From a virus, in IMG/VR virus record IMGVR_UViG_3300043464_001693, positions 1 to 22,587 of that record: a stretch of DNA of 22,587 bases, one strand, 5' to 3'. The notes under the pieces were generated by a model. The model did not search any database. It saw only the letters and a program-made list of their open reading frames with translations, and was not told where the DNA came from. The first letter of the stretch is position 1. The number at the start of each line of letters is the position of its first letter. This document shows positions 6,982-12,370 of the stretch, in pieces. A program made the translations under genes and the position numbers.

Positions 6982-7175
6982 TAAATACCTCCCAAAGAGT
7001 AGCAGAAATCTGTTTGGTATTTTGGTGCGCAATAGACATTGGCCATATAACTAGATTCGCCAGTCTGAGCGATCCTAGTAGCAACGCAATAGTTAAGAGC
7101 TTCTTCTTTTGAATAGCATCTTTGGGTGGTGTTCTTGCCGCAGGAAATAAGTAACAATAAGGCTAGTAATTTCAT
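6981..7175 (-). CDS. Small cysteine-rich lipoprotein
   Basis: 64 residues. MKLLALLLLISCGKN is a classic short lipoprotein signal: Lys2, hydrophobic core, lipobox LISC with Cys12. After cleavage the protein would have about 53 residues, with four further cysteines (20, 30, 49, 58) that could form two disulfides in the periplasm. A membrane-anchored, early-expressed lipoprotein in a replication operon fits a superinfection-exclusion or receptor-blocking protein, as known for some phage lipoproteins; this is inference. The start follows the AAGAGGTATTAAATG cassette. Confidence 0.7.
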   Translation of the reverse strand: MKLLALLLLISCGKNTTQRCYSKEEALNYCVATRIAQTGESSYMANVYCAPKYQTDFCYSLGGI

Positions 7176-7185
7176 TTAATACCTC

Positions 7186-7383
7186 TTAATTCAAATGGAG
7201 CATTGAAACAAGTTCTTCTAGCTCATCTAGTGATTTTTTTGCCCTGGATAAATCTTTAATTGTTTCAATCTTTGGATCTTTCGATTCTATTTCGTCAGTT
7301 AATGCAAAATCAACATAAGTCCTGACATCGGCAAACTGACAGTCAATCAAATACAATACTTGCTTTAAATCTTTCTTTTTCAT
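7186..7383 (-). CDS. Hypothetical helical 65-residue protein
   Basis: A basic start (MKKKDLKQVLYLIDCQFADV) is followed by acidic helices with heptad-like leucines (LDELEELVSMLHLN), which suggest a small helical bundle or coiled coil. There is no membrane segment. The ATG is preceded by AAAGGGGTATAAA, the common cassette, and the cassette itself encodes the last residues and the stop of the upstream 50-residue gene. No family recognised; likely an early accessory protein that binds another protein. Confidence 0.65.
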   Translation of the reverse strand: MKKKDLKQVLYLIDCQFADVRTYVDFALTDEIESKDPKIETIKDLSRAKKSLDELEELVSMLHLN

Positions 7384-7384
7384 T

Positions 7385-7537
7385 TTATACCCCTTTAGTT
7401 TTATTTAATACCTCAATGCAATAATCAATCCACTTTTGAACTGATCCAAATAGCTTAATAATCTGGTCTTTTTGTTTTGGCTCTAGTCGGATAGACATTG
7501 GCCGTCTAACCTCAGAACCTTTACGCTTAGCTGACAT
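7385..7537 (-). CDS. Small ribbon-helix-helix-like DNA-binding protein
   Basis: 50 residues. The order is a basic N-terminus (SAKRKGSEVRR), a short strand (PMSIRLE, residues 13-19), a helix (PKQKDQIIKLFG) and a second helix (VQKWIDYCIEVLN). That is the ribbon-helix-helix layout of CopG/Arc-type repressors, which bind DNA as dimers through the strand. It starts inside the end of the upstream gene and ends KGV-stop, where GGGGTATAA is also the SD of the next gene. No strong SD of its own is seen, so coupling is likely. A candidate early regulator of this region. Confidence 0.6.
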   Translation of the reverse strand: MSAKRKGSEVRRPMSIRLEPKQKDQIIKLFGSVQKWIDYCIEVLNKTKGV

Positions 7538-7769
7538 AGTTTAAAACTCTGTTACAATAAATGCTATAAATATGCTTAGCTCTCTTTGTTGTTGGAACAG
7601 ATATTTTTAATTCTTGTAATATAAAAAAATCATGCTCGTCATTATCTAACCCAGTAGTTGCATAAAATTTAACACAATTAACTAGCCTGGATATTTCATC
7701 ATTTAAACTTTGTATTTCATCTTCTTTTGATTCAATAACATCGTATAATTCTTTTATTTGATCTTTCAT
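7527..7769 (-). CDS. Small coiled-coil protein
   Basis: 80 residues. Residues 1-35 (MKDQIKELYDVIESKEDEIQ and onward) form a clear charged coiled coil, followed by an acid-rich loop (GLDNDEHDF) and a beta/basic C-terminus. The ATG is preceded by GCGAGGTATAAA, the common SD cassette. It overlaps the start of the RHH-like gene by 11 bases. No family recognised. A role as an oligomerising accessory factor of an early operon is plausible but not shown. Confidence 0.65.
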   Translation of the reverse strand: MKDQIKELYDVIESKEDEIQSLNDEISRLVNCVKFYATTGLDNDEHDFFILQELKISVPTTKRAKHIYSIYCNRVLNYVS

Positions 7770-7770
7770 T

Positions 7771-7908
7771 TTATACCTCGCTTAGGTCTTTAACCCAAAA
7801 ACTAGATGCAGTCATTATTACTTTATAACCTTTTTTCCCTTTATAGACTTCAGCAAGAATAAATAATTGATTGTTTGAAAATGAGATTAATGTAAAAGTA
7901 TGTTTCAT
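7771..7908 (-). CDS. First gene of leftward operon, 45-residue protein
   Basis: The ORF encodes MKHTFTLISFSNNQLFILAE and then a basic turn and strand (VYKGKKGYKVIM), ending SFWVKDLSEV. It reads as a small beta-rich protein (a short antiparallel sheet), without signal peptide. Evidence for translation is the AAAGAGGTAATAA directly before the ATG, its place 25 bases after the predicted transcription start of the leftward promoter, and its final codons GAG GTA TAA, which form the SD of the next gene. Function unknown. Confidence 0.6.
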   Translation of the reverse strand: MKHTFTLISFSNNQLFILAEVYKGKKGYKVIMTASSFWVKDLSEV

Positions 7909-7939
7909 TTATTACCTCTTTGTTGTTTCGTATAAAAAC

Positions 7940-7968
7940 ATTATAAGCCTAAACGTGTTACGAATCAA
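7940..7968 (-). promoter_or_regulatory. Leftward sigma70-type promoter of the early operon
   Basis: On the minus strand TTGATT (7963-7968) and a perfect TATAAT (7940-7945) are separated by 17 bases. The predicted start is near 7933, about 25 bases before the ATG at 7908. This is the best promoter in the window and would drive the 45-residue gene and, because no terminator was seen, the whole leftward operon down to rusA. Confidence 0.75.
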
Positions 7969-7991
7969 GATAATATTTAACAATACCTCTA

Positions 7992-8020
7992 ATTATACCA
8001 AATTTTAGCTAGTTATATAA
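7992..8020 (-). promoter_or_regulatory. Possible second leftward promoter
   Basis: A second TATAAT on the minus strand (7992-7997, preceded by GG) has a poor -35 element (TTATAT, 8015-8020) at 17-base spacing. It is immediately followed by AGAGGTATTG, an SD-like sequence with no clear gene. It may add to leftward transcription or be a decayed start site. Confidence 0.3.
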
Positions 8021-8030
8021 AAAATACAAA

Positions 8031-8061
8031 GTACTATAATCGTACTGTACTAATATCGTAC
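8031..8061. promoter_or_regulatory. Tandem GTAC-N7-GTAC repeats, likely operator
   Basis: Two 15-base elements, GTACTATAATCGTAC (8031-8045) and GTACTAATATCGTAC (8047-8061), differ at two central positions and are spaced by one base. Each has GTAC half-sites 11 bases apart, about one helical turn. They lie between the leftward promoters and the rightward promoter at 8085, where a repressor could control both. The XRE-type protein (10781) or the RHH-like protein (7385) are candidate binders; no direct evidence links them. Confidence 0.5.
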
Positions 8062-8084
8062 TAAGTATTATCAATGGGTTACAC

Positions 8085-8113
8085 TTTACAGATCGATTTT
8101 GCGCTTTTATAAG
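8085..8113 (+). promoter_or_regulatory. Rightward promoter in front of structured RNA
   Basis: TTTACA (8085-8090) and TATAAG (8108-8113) are 17 bases apart, a good sigma70-type match. The predicted start is near 8119-8121, one to three bases before the GGGAA that begins the closing helix of the structured region. The coincidence supports transcription of that region as its own RNA. Confidence 0.6.
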
Positions 8114-8119
8114 AAAAGA

Positions 8120-8440
8120 ATGGGAACGTGAAAATTGCCCTTAGTGATAAGGTGTCGAGAGAAACAGGCGCATAGAGGAATCTAGCTGTACTTGGTAAAC
8201 GAGCGAGAAAGAACCAAGCGTAAGGCCCAGAAAGATTAATAAGATTCTTAGCAGTCTTATATTATCCGCCTATGAAGAATAGGACATAGTAGCCAGGAAA
8301 CAAAAAATAATCTGGTGAGTAGAATTTAACTTCCCTACAAAGATAGAGAAAAGTGTATTCTATGGGCTAAAATGTAAATTTAGCATATTCACTTTATTCG
8401 TGCGGTCGCACGTGGTCGCAGGGTAAAACCCATGCGCCCC
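8120..8440 (+). ncRNA. Candidate multi-branched structured RNA of unknown class
   Basis: No ORF of note lies here, yet nested complementarity is dense. A long-range helix joins 8122-8136 (GGGAACGTGAAAATT) with 8323-8335 (AATTTAACTTCCC): 5+2+5 pairs. Inside are hairpins 8139-8152 (CCTTA, GTGA tetraloop), 8173-8184 (TAGA, GGAA tetraloop) closed by 8164-8167/8186-8189, 8191-8196/8213-8218 (CTTGGT/ACCAAG), 8234-8244/8255-8266, and 8269-8273/8279-8283. Downstream are 8350-8371/8379-8395, 8399-8412 (CGTGC/GCACG) and 8414-8438. Two loops are GNRA type. A promoter sits directly in front. It does not match the conserved parts of RNase P, tmRNA, 6S or SRP RNA that I know. No U-run terminator was found, so the 3' end is open. 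Bases 8441-8528 are AT-rich with nothing recognised. Confidence 0.6.
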
Positions 8441-8528
8441 TTTGCTTATAAGAAAATTTAAATTACTAGGTTTACCTTGTTAATAGTTGCACCCAAAGAA
8501 TCTTGCTGAGTGCTTAACATTACATAAT

Positions 8529-8556
8529 TTGACTTAACTAGAATTGATTGTAACTA
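8529..8556 (+). promoter_or_regulatory. Promoter giving a possibly leaderless mRNA
   Basis: TTGACT (8529-8534) and TAACTA (8551-8556) are 16 bases apart. The predicted start, about 8562-8564, coincides with the ATG of the exonuclease gene. No Shine-Dalgarno precedes that ATG, which agrees with leaderless translation. The -10 is only moderate. Confidence 0.45.
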
Positions 8557-8563
8557 TTTAATT

Positions 8564-9535
8564 ATGACTAAGGTTACTTTTCATGATCTTGTAGTTCAAT
8601 TAAAAGAACTTGCTAAAGAGCTTGAACGTACTCCTACCCAAATTGAGTTTGTTAATTCTGGTGTGTCAAAGAGACAAATTCAAAAATACACTTACTCAAA
8701 GATTGTTGACGCAGCAGGATTAGAACCTAATAAGTTTGCTCAAAAAACTGCCCCTATAGAACCAGCAATAAGGCCACCTAAAATATTATTCTATGACATA
8801 GAAACTGCCCCTATTACTTCTTACGTATGGGGACTCTTTGACCAGAACATTGGACTAAACCAAATAGTCGAAGATTGGTTTATTTTATCTTTTGCTGCTA
8901 AGTTTCAAGGTGAGGATAATTACCATTACTTTGACCAGCGATCAGAAACACCTGTTCAGGATGACAAAAACTTACTTATTAGCGTTCATAAGCTATTATC
9001 CGATGCTGATGTACTAGTAGGCCACAATGCGATTAAATTCGATTTTAAGAAGCTTAATGCACGATTCATTAAACATGGTCTTGTTCCACTAAATAATTTT
9101 GTTAATATCGACACCCTTAAAATTGCTAGAAAGCATTTTGCTTTTACCAGTAACAAACTAAGTTACCTTGCTGAGTATCTTAAATGTGAGTCAAAAAAGT
9201 CTGAACATAAAAAGTTTTCTGGAATGGATATGTGGGTTGAGTGCCTTAAAGGAAACCAGGAAGCCTTCCAAGAAATGGAAGCATACAACAAAATGGATGT
9301 TGAGGTTCTTGAACAAGTCTACAATAAACTTGCCCCATGGGAGCCGACGATCAATTTTCAAGCATTTTACTTTGGAACAATTTGCTCATGTGGTCACACA
9401 AAGTTTTTTAAAGATGGCTTTCGCTATACTAGGCAAGGGAAGTTTCAAGTATTTAGATGTCATAACTGCGCAAAGACGTTCACTGCTAAGGAAAACTTAA
9501 TTGATAAGGATCTTAGAAAAAGCTTTTTTAAGTGA
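8564..9535 (+). CDS. RNase H-like 3'-5' exonuclease with HNH-repeat N-terminus and zinc ribbon
   Basis: 323 residues in three parts. Residues ~8-53 (LKELAKELERTPTQIEF and SKRQIQKYTYSKIVDAAGL) match the helical repeat seen in homing-endonuclease-associated proteins, a DNA-binding module. Residues ~73-256 form a DEDD-type fold: FYDIETAP (Asp78, Glu80), VGHNAIKFDFKKLNAR (Asp160), YNKMDVEVLEQVY (Asp245). Residues 274-302 make a zinc ribbon (CSC, then CHNC), like those of transposase- and recombinase-type proteins. It probably trims DNA or RNA 3' ends. It is the first rightward gene after the intergenic region, with no SD before its ATG. Substrate unknown. Confidence 0.8.
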   Translation: MTKVTFHDLVVQLKELAKELERTPTQIEFVNSGVSKRQIQKYTYSKIVDAAGLEPNKFAQKTAPIEPAIRPPKILFYDIETAPITSYVWGLFDQNIGLNQIVEDWFILSFAAKFQGEDNYHYFDQRSETPVQDDKNLLISVHKLLSDADVLVGHNAIKFDFKKLNARFIKHGLVPLNNFVNIDTLKIARKHFAFTSNKLSYLAEYLKCESKKSEHKKFSGMDMWVECLKGNQEAFQEMEAYNKMDVEVLEQVYNKLAPWEPTINFQAFYFGTICSCGHTKFFKDGFRYTRQGKFQVFRCHNCAKTFTAKENLIDKDLRKSFFK

Positions 9536-9589
9536 TTTAGTCTGACAATATTCTGTTTAATATCTAGTCGTTCTTGATACGATTAAGGA

Positions 9590-9913
9590 ATGAAAAAACT
9601 ACCTAAATCTGTGATGATTTTTGGCCGTAAGATTCCTGTTTTAACCCTATCCTCAGAAGAGATTAAAAAACTTTACCCTGATTTTACCCATGCGCCTCAA
9701 GGATTATGGGACTCTTGTCAAAGAACAATAATAATTAATAATGAATTTCCAGTTCAAGACCAGGGCTACACGCTTAAGCATGAAATTGCCCATAGTGTTA
9801 TGACCTTTGTTGGACTTGATTTAATCATTGATCCAAATGTGCAAGAGATAATCGTTCAAACTATGGCGACACTTCTAGAGGACGTTTTAAAGCAAGCGAA
9901 TAGCCTAAAATGA
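9590..9913 (+). CDS. Small HExxH metallopeptidase-like protein
   Basis: 107 residues. The zinc motif is HEIAH (His64, Glu65, His68), with Glu86 in VQEIIVQTMA in place for a third ligand in the gluzincin style. Before it, PQGLWDSCQRTIIIN is the strand that precedes the zinc helix in ImmA/IrrE- and SprT-like phage proteins. ImmA-type relatives cut or control repressors in mobile elements, so a role in switching the XRE repressor encoded downstream is possible but unproven. AAGGA touches the ATG with no spacer, an unusual start. The stop overlaps the next ATG (ATGA). Confidence 0.7.
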   Translation: MKKLPKSVMIFGRKIPVLTLSSEEIKKLYPDFTHAPQGLWDSCQRTIIINNEFPVQDQGYTLKHEIAHSVMTFVGLDLIIDPNVQEIIVQTMATLLEDVLKQANSLK

Positions 9914-10170
9914 GCGCAAGAGTTCTATTTATTAACACGGGCTATCTTCCAACGCATGACGAATGGGTTAGGCTAGAAAACATACAGCGAGAGATTTCTG
10001 GGTGGAGAGCAGAGCTTTTTCGAGAGTGGGAATTAAAGCGATTTACACCAGGTGAAAGATATTTATCAAAACAGAGATTTCACCATGGAGTCAGGGATAA
10101 CTGGCGGGTATTCGTGGGTTTCAGTATAAAAAATACAAACACCCTTTACTTGCCAAATAACTTGCCTTAA
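9910..10170 (+). CDS. Hypothetical aromatic- and arginine-rich protein
   Basis: 86 residues with many Arg and Trp (HDEWVRLENIQREISGWRAE, then FREWELKRF and DNWRVFVGF). It starts on the ATGA overlap with the HExxH gene, so translation is coupled and the pair may act together. There is no signal peptide, membrane helix or cysteine motif. Basic/aromatic composition suggests binding to nucleic acid or to a partner protein. I recognise no family. Confidence 0.6.
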   Translation: MSARVLFINTGYLPTHDEWVRLENIQREISGWRAELFREWELKRFTPGERYLSKQRFHHGVRDNWRVFVGFSIKNTNTLYLPNNLP

Positions 10171-10175
10171 GTTTT

Positions 10176-10198
10176 ACCCTACATAAAAATAGTGGGGT
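10176..10198 (+). promoter_or_regulatory. Hairpin covering the SD of the HTH gene
   Basis: ACCCTAC (10176-10182) can pair with GTGGGGT (10192-10198), seven pairs including one G-T, with loop ATAAAAATA. The GGGG of the second arm is the SD of the ATG at 10204, so the hairpin would limit its translation. It lacks a U-run and is unlikely to be a terminator. Confidence 0.4.
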
Positions 10199-10203
10199 TT
10201 AAA

Positions 10204-10800
10204 ATGGTTTATATTGATTACGTCAAAAGAGCTAAAGAATTACTAACACAAATTGAATGTCATCAGGTTGAAATAGCTTATCTTGCCACAATCGTTTGCG
10301 AAATAAAACATGGCGGAAGACAAACTTCTAAAGAATACAATTTAACAAAGTTTGCTAAAGACATTGGAGTCAATCGCAAAACCCTTTCAGGGTGGGTTTT
10401 AATTTATAAAAACATTATAAAAAAAATAGGAATACATTATAAAGAGGTAACAAAAGCTGACTGGGAAAAGGCTAGTTTAATTGACGAATACCTAAGGCAA
10501 GAGATTCGAATCATGCAAACAATCGAAGGAAACAAAAGAAAAAAAGGCGCATACAAAGAACTCTCAGAAGACTATATAAAAGATATATATGGAAAAGCCT
10601 ATTCAACTATTGAGTTGCAACAAAAAATAAATAATTGGAACAGATATGTAATCTTTATAAAAAACAACCTACAATCAAAAGATTTAAATTTAGTTAGCGC
10701 ATCGTCTTTGTTGTCCATAAAAGAAAACATGGATGCCGCATCGGATATCATATTAAGACATTTAACAATGGGGAAAAAGAATGATTCATCAATCAAATGA
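10204..10800 (+). CDS. HTH-containing putative regulator
   Basis: 198 residues from the ATG at 10204, chosen because GTGGGGTTTAAA (the cassette form) precedes it; a GTG at 10192 is less likely. The segment at about 46-68 (LTKFAKDIGVNRKTLSGWV) is a helix-turn-helix of the MerR/XRE-like kind. A long basic helical region follows (IIKKIGIHYKEVTKADWEK), then two further helical domains to the end. It could bind phage DNA as a regulator or replication accessory. The stop overlaps the start of the XRE gene by 20 bases, so the two regulators are cotranslated. Confidence 0.6.
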   Translation: MVYIDYVKRAKELLTQIECHQVEIAYLATIVCEIKHGGRQTSKEYNLTKFAKDIGVNRKTLSGWVLIYKNIIKKIGIHYKEVTKADWEKASLIDEYLRQEIRIMQTIEGNKRKKGAYKELSEDYIKDIYGKAYSTIELQQKINNWNRYVIFIKNNLQSKDLNLVSASSLLSIKENMDAASDIILRHLTMGKKNDSSIK

Positions 10801-11080
10801 AGTTGCTAAACTTATGAGAGAGAAACGAAGGGAACTTAAAATGTCTCAGAGGGAATTATCTTCTAGAGTTGGGTTCTCAACAAAGGAAGGACAATTTATA
10901 AGTAATGTTGAGCGTCAGAAATGCCAATTTCCTATTCGCTACATAAGTAAACTTGCAAATGCTCTTGAAGTTTCAGAACAAACCATCATAGATTTAATGG
11001 CTCAAGACTATAAGAACGCAATTATTAAAGAGGTATTAAATGCACATCAATTATTTAATCAAACAACTAATCAGCTATGA
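10781..11080 (+). CDS. XRE-family HTH repressor-like protein
   Basis: 99 residues. Residues 7-72 form a standard Cro/CI-type HTH: VAKLMREKRRELKMSQRELS (helices 1-2), then the recognition part FSTKEGQFISNVERQK, and ISKLANALEVSEQTIIDLM as the fourth and fifth helices. No peptidase or dimerisation domain is attached, so it resembles small phage repressors. Targets could be the GTAC repeats at 8031-8061 or the dyad at 12599-12624, both without proof. GGGG lies about eight bases before the ATG. Its end overlaps the next gene by 41 bases. Confidence 0.8.
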   Translation: MIHQSNEVAKLMREKRRELKMSQRELSSRVGFSTKEGQFISNVERQKCQFPIRYISKLANALEVSEQTIIDLMAQDYKNAIIKEVLNAHQLFNQTTNQL

Positions 11081-11240
11081 ATCAAAATTAGAAGATAAGC
11101 TTGATATGCTAACAGAAATAGCAATCATGACAAGTAATGATAAGGTATTAAAAGCAACTGAAGAGGTAAGAAATGAACTTGTTAATCAAGACGCAAAAGA
11201 CCACGATCATCCGAATCACATCAGTAATTTTCAGCTTTAG
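11040..11240 (+). CDS. Hypothetical 66-residue helical protein
   Basis: The ATG is preceded by AAAGAGGTATTAA, an exact copy of the shared SD cassette, inside the coding end of the XRE gene. The sequence is mostly helical (YESKLEDKLDMLTEIA, then KVLKATEEVRNELV) with a His/Asp-rich tail (DAKDHDHPNH) that could bind metal. No membrane segment. It may be an accessory factor of the repressor, given the coupled position, but no family is recognised. Confidence 0.55.
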   Translation: MHINYLIKQLISYESKLEDKLDMLTEIAIMTSNDKVLKATEEVRNELVNQDAKDHDHPNHISNFQL

Positions 11241-11249
11241 GAATGGCAA

Positions 11250-11882
11250 ATGATAGCCGTTTGGTTTAGTTCTGGTGCAGCCAGTGCGGTTGCAGCTAAG
11301 AAAACTATAGAAATCTATGGAAAAGATCACGAAATTAGGGTTATTAATAATCCAATTAAAGAGGAACATGAGGATAATTTAAGATTTCTTCGTGATGTAG
11401 AAAATTGGATTGGTAGAAAAATAGAATTTGCAGTAAACCCAAAGTTTCCAAATGCTTCAGCTTATGAGGTGTGGGAAAAAAGAAAATATATGTCTGGTGT
11501 TTCAGGTGCGCCATGTACTTTTGAATTGAAAAAGAAAGCAAGACAATTATGGGAAGAAACAAACAAACCTGACTTTCATGTTTTAGGATTTACTTTTGAT
11601 GAGATAAAAAGACATCAAAGATTTGTTACAAACGAGAGAGAAAATGTTTTACCAGTATTGATTGATCTTATGATTACAAAAGAAGATTGTTTTAAAATTA
11701 TCCAAGAAGCTGGAATCAAGCTTCCAGAAATTTATTCAATGGGCTATCCAAATGCAAATTGTATTGGATGCGTTAAGTCAACAAGTGCGACCTATTGGAA
11801 CCTTGTTAGATCAAAGCACCCAGAGGTATTCATAGAGAGAGAGACAATCAAGACACATAGGTGCAAGACTTGTGATTTATAA
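11250..11882 (+). CDS. PAPS reductase/ATP-PPase-like protein, frameshifted near its 3' end
   Basis: 210 residues as read. FSSGAASAVAAK at 6-17 is the PP-loop of adenine nucleotide alpha-hydrolase proteins, with SGAPCTFELKK at 85-95 and CIGC at 171-174. PP-loop enzymes use ATP in reductive or modification chemistry, and phage relatives are often placed with DNA modification, without a proven role here. The ORF ends after CKTCDL, but in the +1 frame the family C-terminus continues (see 11836-11985). The probable intact product has 244 residues and a four-cysteine zinc site. An (AG)5 repeat at 11834-11844 is the likely shift point. AGGA lies seven bases before the ATG. Confidence 0.75.
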   Translation: MIAVWFSSGAASAVAAKKTIEIYGKDHEIRVINNPIKEEHEDNLRFLRDVENWIGRKIEFAVNPKFPNASAYEVWEKRKYMSGVSGAPCTFELKKKARQLWEETNKPDFHVLGFTFDEIKRHQRFVTNERENVLPVLIDLMITKEDCFKIIQEAGIKLPEIYSMGYPNANCIGCVKSTSATYWNLVRSKHPEVFIERETIKTHRCKTCDL

Positions 11883-11985
11883 GGGAAAAAGAATCTTTTT
11901 AGATGAACTACCAGAGACAGCAAAGGGAAGAAGCTTAAAAAATCTAAACTTTGAGTGTGGTATTTTTTGCGAGGAGAAATCATGA
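11836..11985 (+). pseudogene. Displaced C-terminus of the PAPS reductase-like gene (+1 frame)
   Basis: In this frame 49 residues continue the family: SRHIGARLVIYKGKRIFLDE, then LPETAKGR and ECGIFCEE. The IGARL, KGKRIFLDELP and CGIFC elements are what I expect at the end of phage members, and the two extra cysteines complement CIGC of the main ORF. The frame ends at TGA (11983-11985) that overlaps the next ATG as ATGA, the coupling used by intact genes of this phage. A loss of one AG unit (or a one-base gain) would explain the shift; programmed +1 slippage and sequencing error are alternatives. Confidence 0.6.
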
Positions 11986-12359
11986 CACTAAGAAAAAGCA
12001 TAAGCCATCCAGAATTACTGGTTGGTTCTAATGGATCTATTTACCTTTCAACAACAGGTCAAAGAATTAATCTTATCCAGGATCATGGCACTACAATGCG
12101 AGGGCATATGATCGCTTATAGATACAACGGAAAGATAAAGCAATTATCAGTGCTAAGACTGGTATTTGAGGCGCATATTAAGAAAGCTAAAATACAGACT
12201 AATGACTATGTGGAAACAATAGATGGTAATGATTACAACCCTGATGCAAGTAATTTGACTTACGGCTCAAGATATAGGAAACCAGCAAAGAAAACTAAGG
12301 TTGATAAAAATGGCGAAGCCTATTCCACTTGGATGGGTATTGATGAAGTATACTGTTAA
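11982..12359 (+). CDS. Degenerate HNH-fold protein, probably catalytically dead
   Basis: 125 residues from the ATG at 11982 (GAGGAG five bases upstream). The layout matches the NUMOD4/HNH_3 homing endonuclease fold: VGSNGSIYLS at the start, then VLRLVFEAH and VETIDGNDYNP...NL. In active members VHRLV and VDHIDGN carry the catalytic histidines; here they are replaced by Leu58 and Thr79, while the framework (Ile80, Asp81, Gly82, Asn83, Asn91) remains. The basic tail (PAKKTKVDK) supports DNA binding. A domesticated DNA-binding derivative of a homing nuclease is the simplest reading. The neighbouring nuclease at 13845 keeps both histidines. Confidence 0.6.
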   Translation: MTLRKSISHPELLVGSNGSIYLSTTGQRINLIQDHGTTMRGHMIAYRYNGKIKQLSVLRLVFEAHIKKAKIQTNDYVETIDGNDYNPDASNLTYGSRYRKPAKKTKVDKNGEAYSTWMGIDEVYC

Positions 12360-12370
12360 AGGGGTATAAA

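Noticed and set aside
7912-7983. 23-codon TTG ORF on the minus strand after AGAGGTATTG
   Set aside because: SD is too close to the TTG, it contains the main leftward promoter, and there is no family or conservation evidence; kept only as a possible leader peptide.
8120-8440. Intron, RNase P RNA, tmRNA, 6S or SRP RNA as identity of the structured region
   Set aside because: Conserved parts of these families that I know (such as the RNase P GGAAAGTCC block or the tmRNA ends) are absent, and no gene is interrupted.
9168-9500. 110-codon plus-strand ORF inside the exonuclease
   Set aside because: Lies wholly inside the exonuclease gene in another frame; the exonuclease frame carries all recognisable motifs.
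11148-12001. Several minus-strand ORFs with hydrophobic, F- and L-rich translations
   Set aside because: Typical antisense shadows of AT-rich coding DNA with no SD; they resemble membrane proteins only because of composition.
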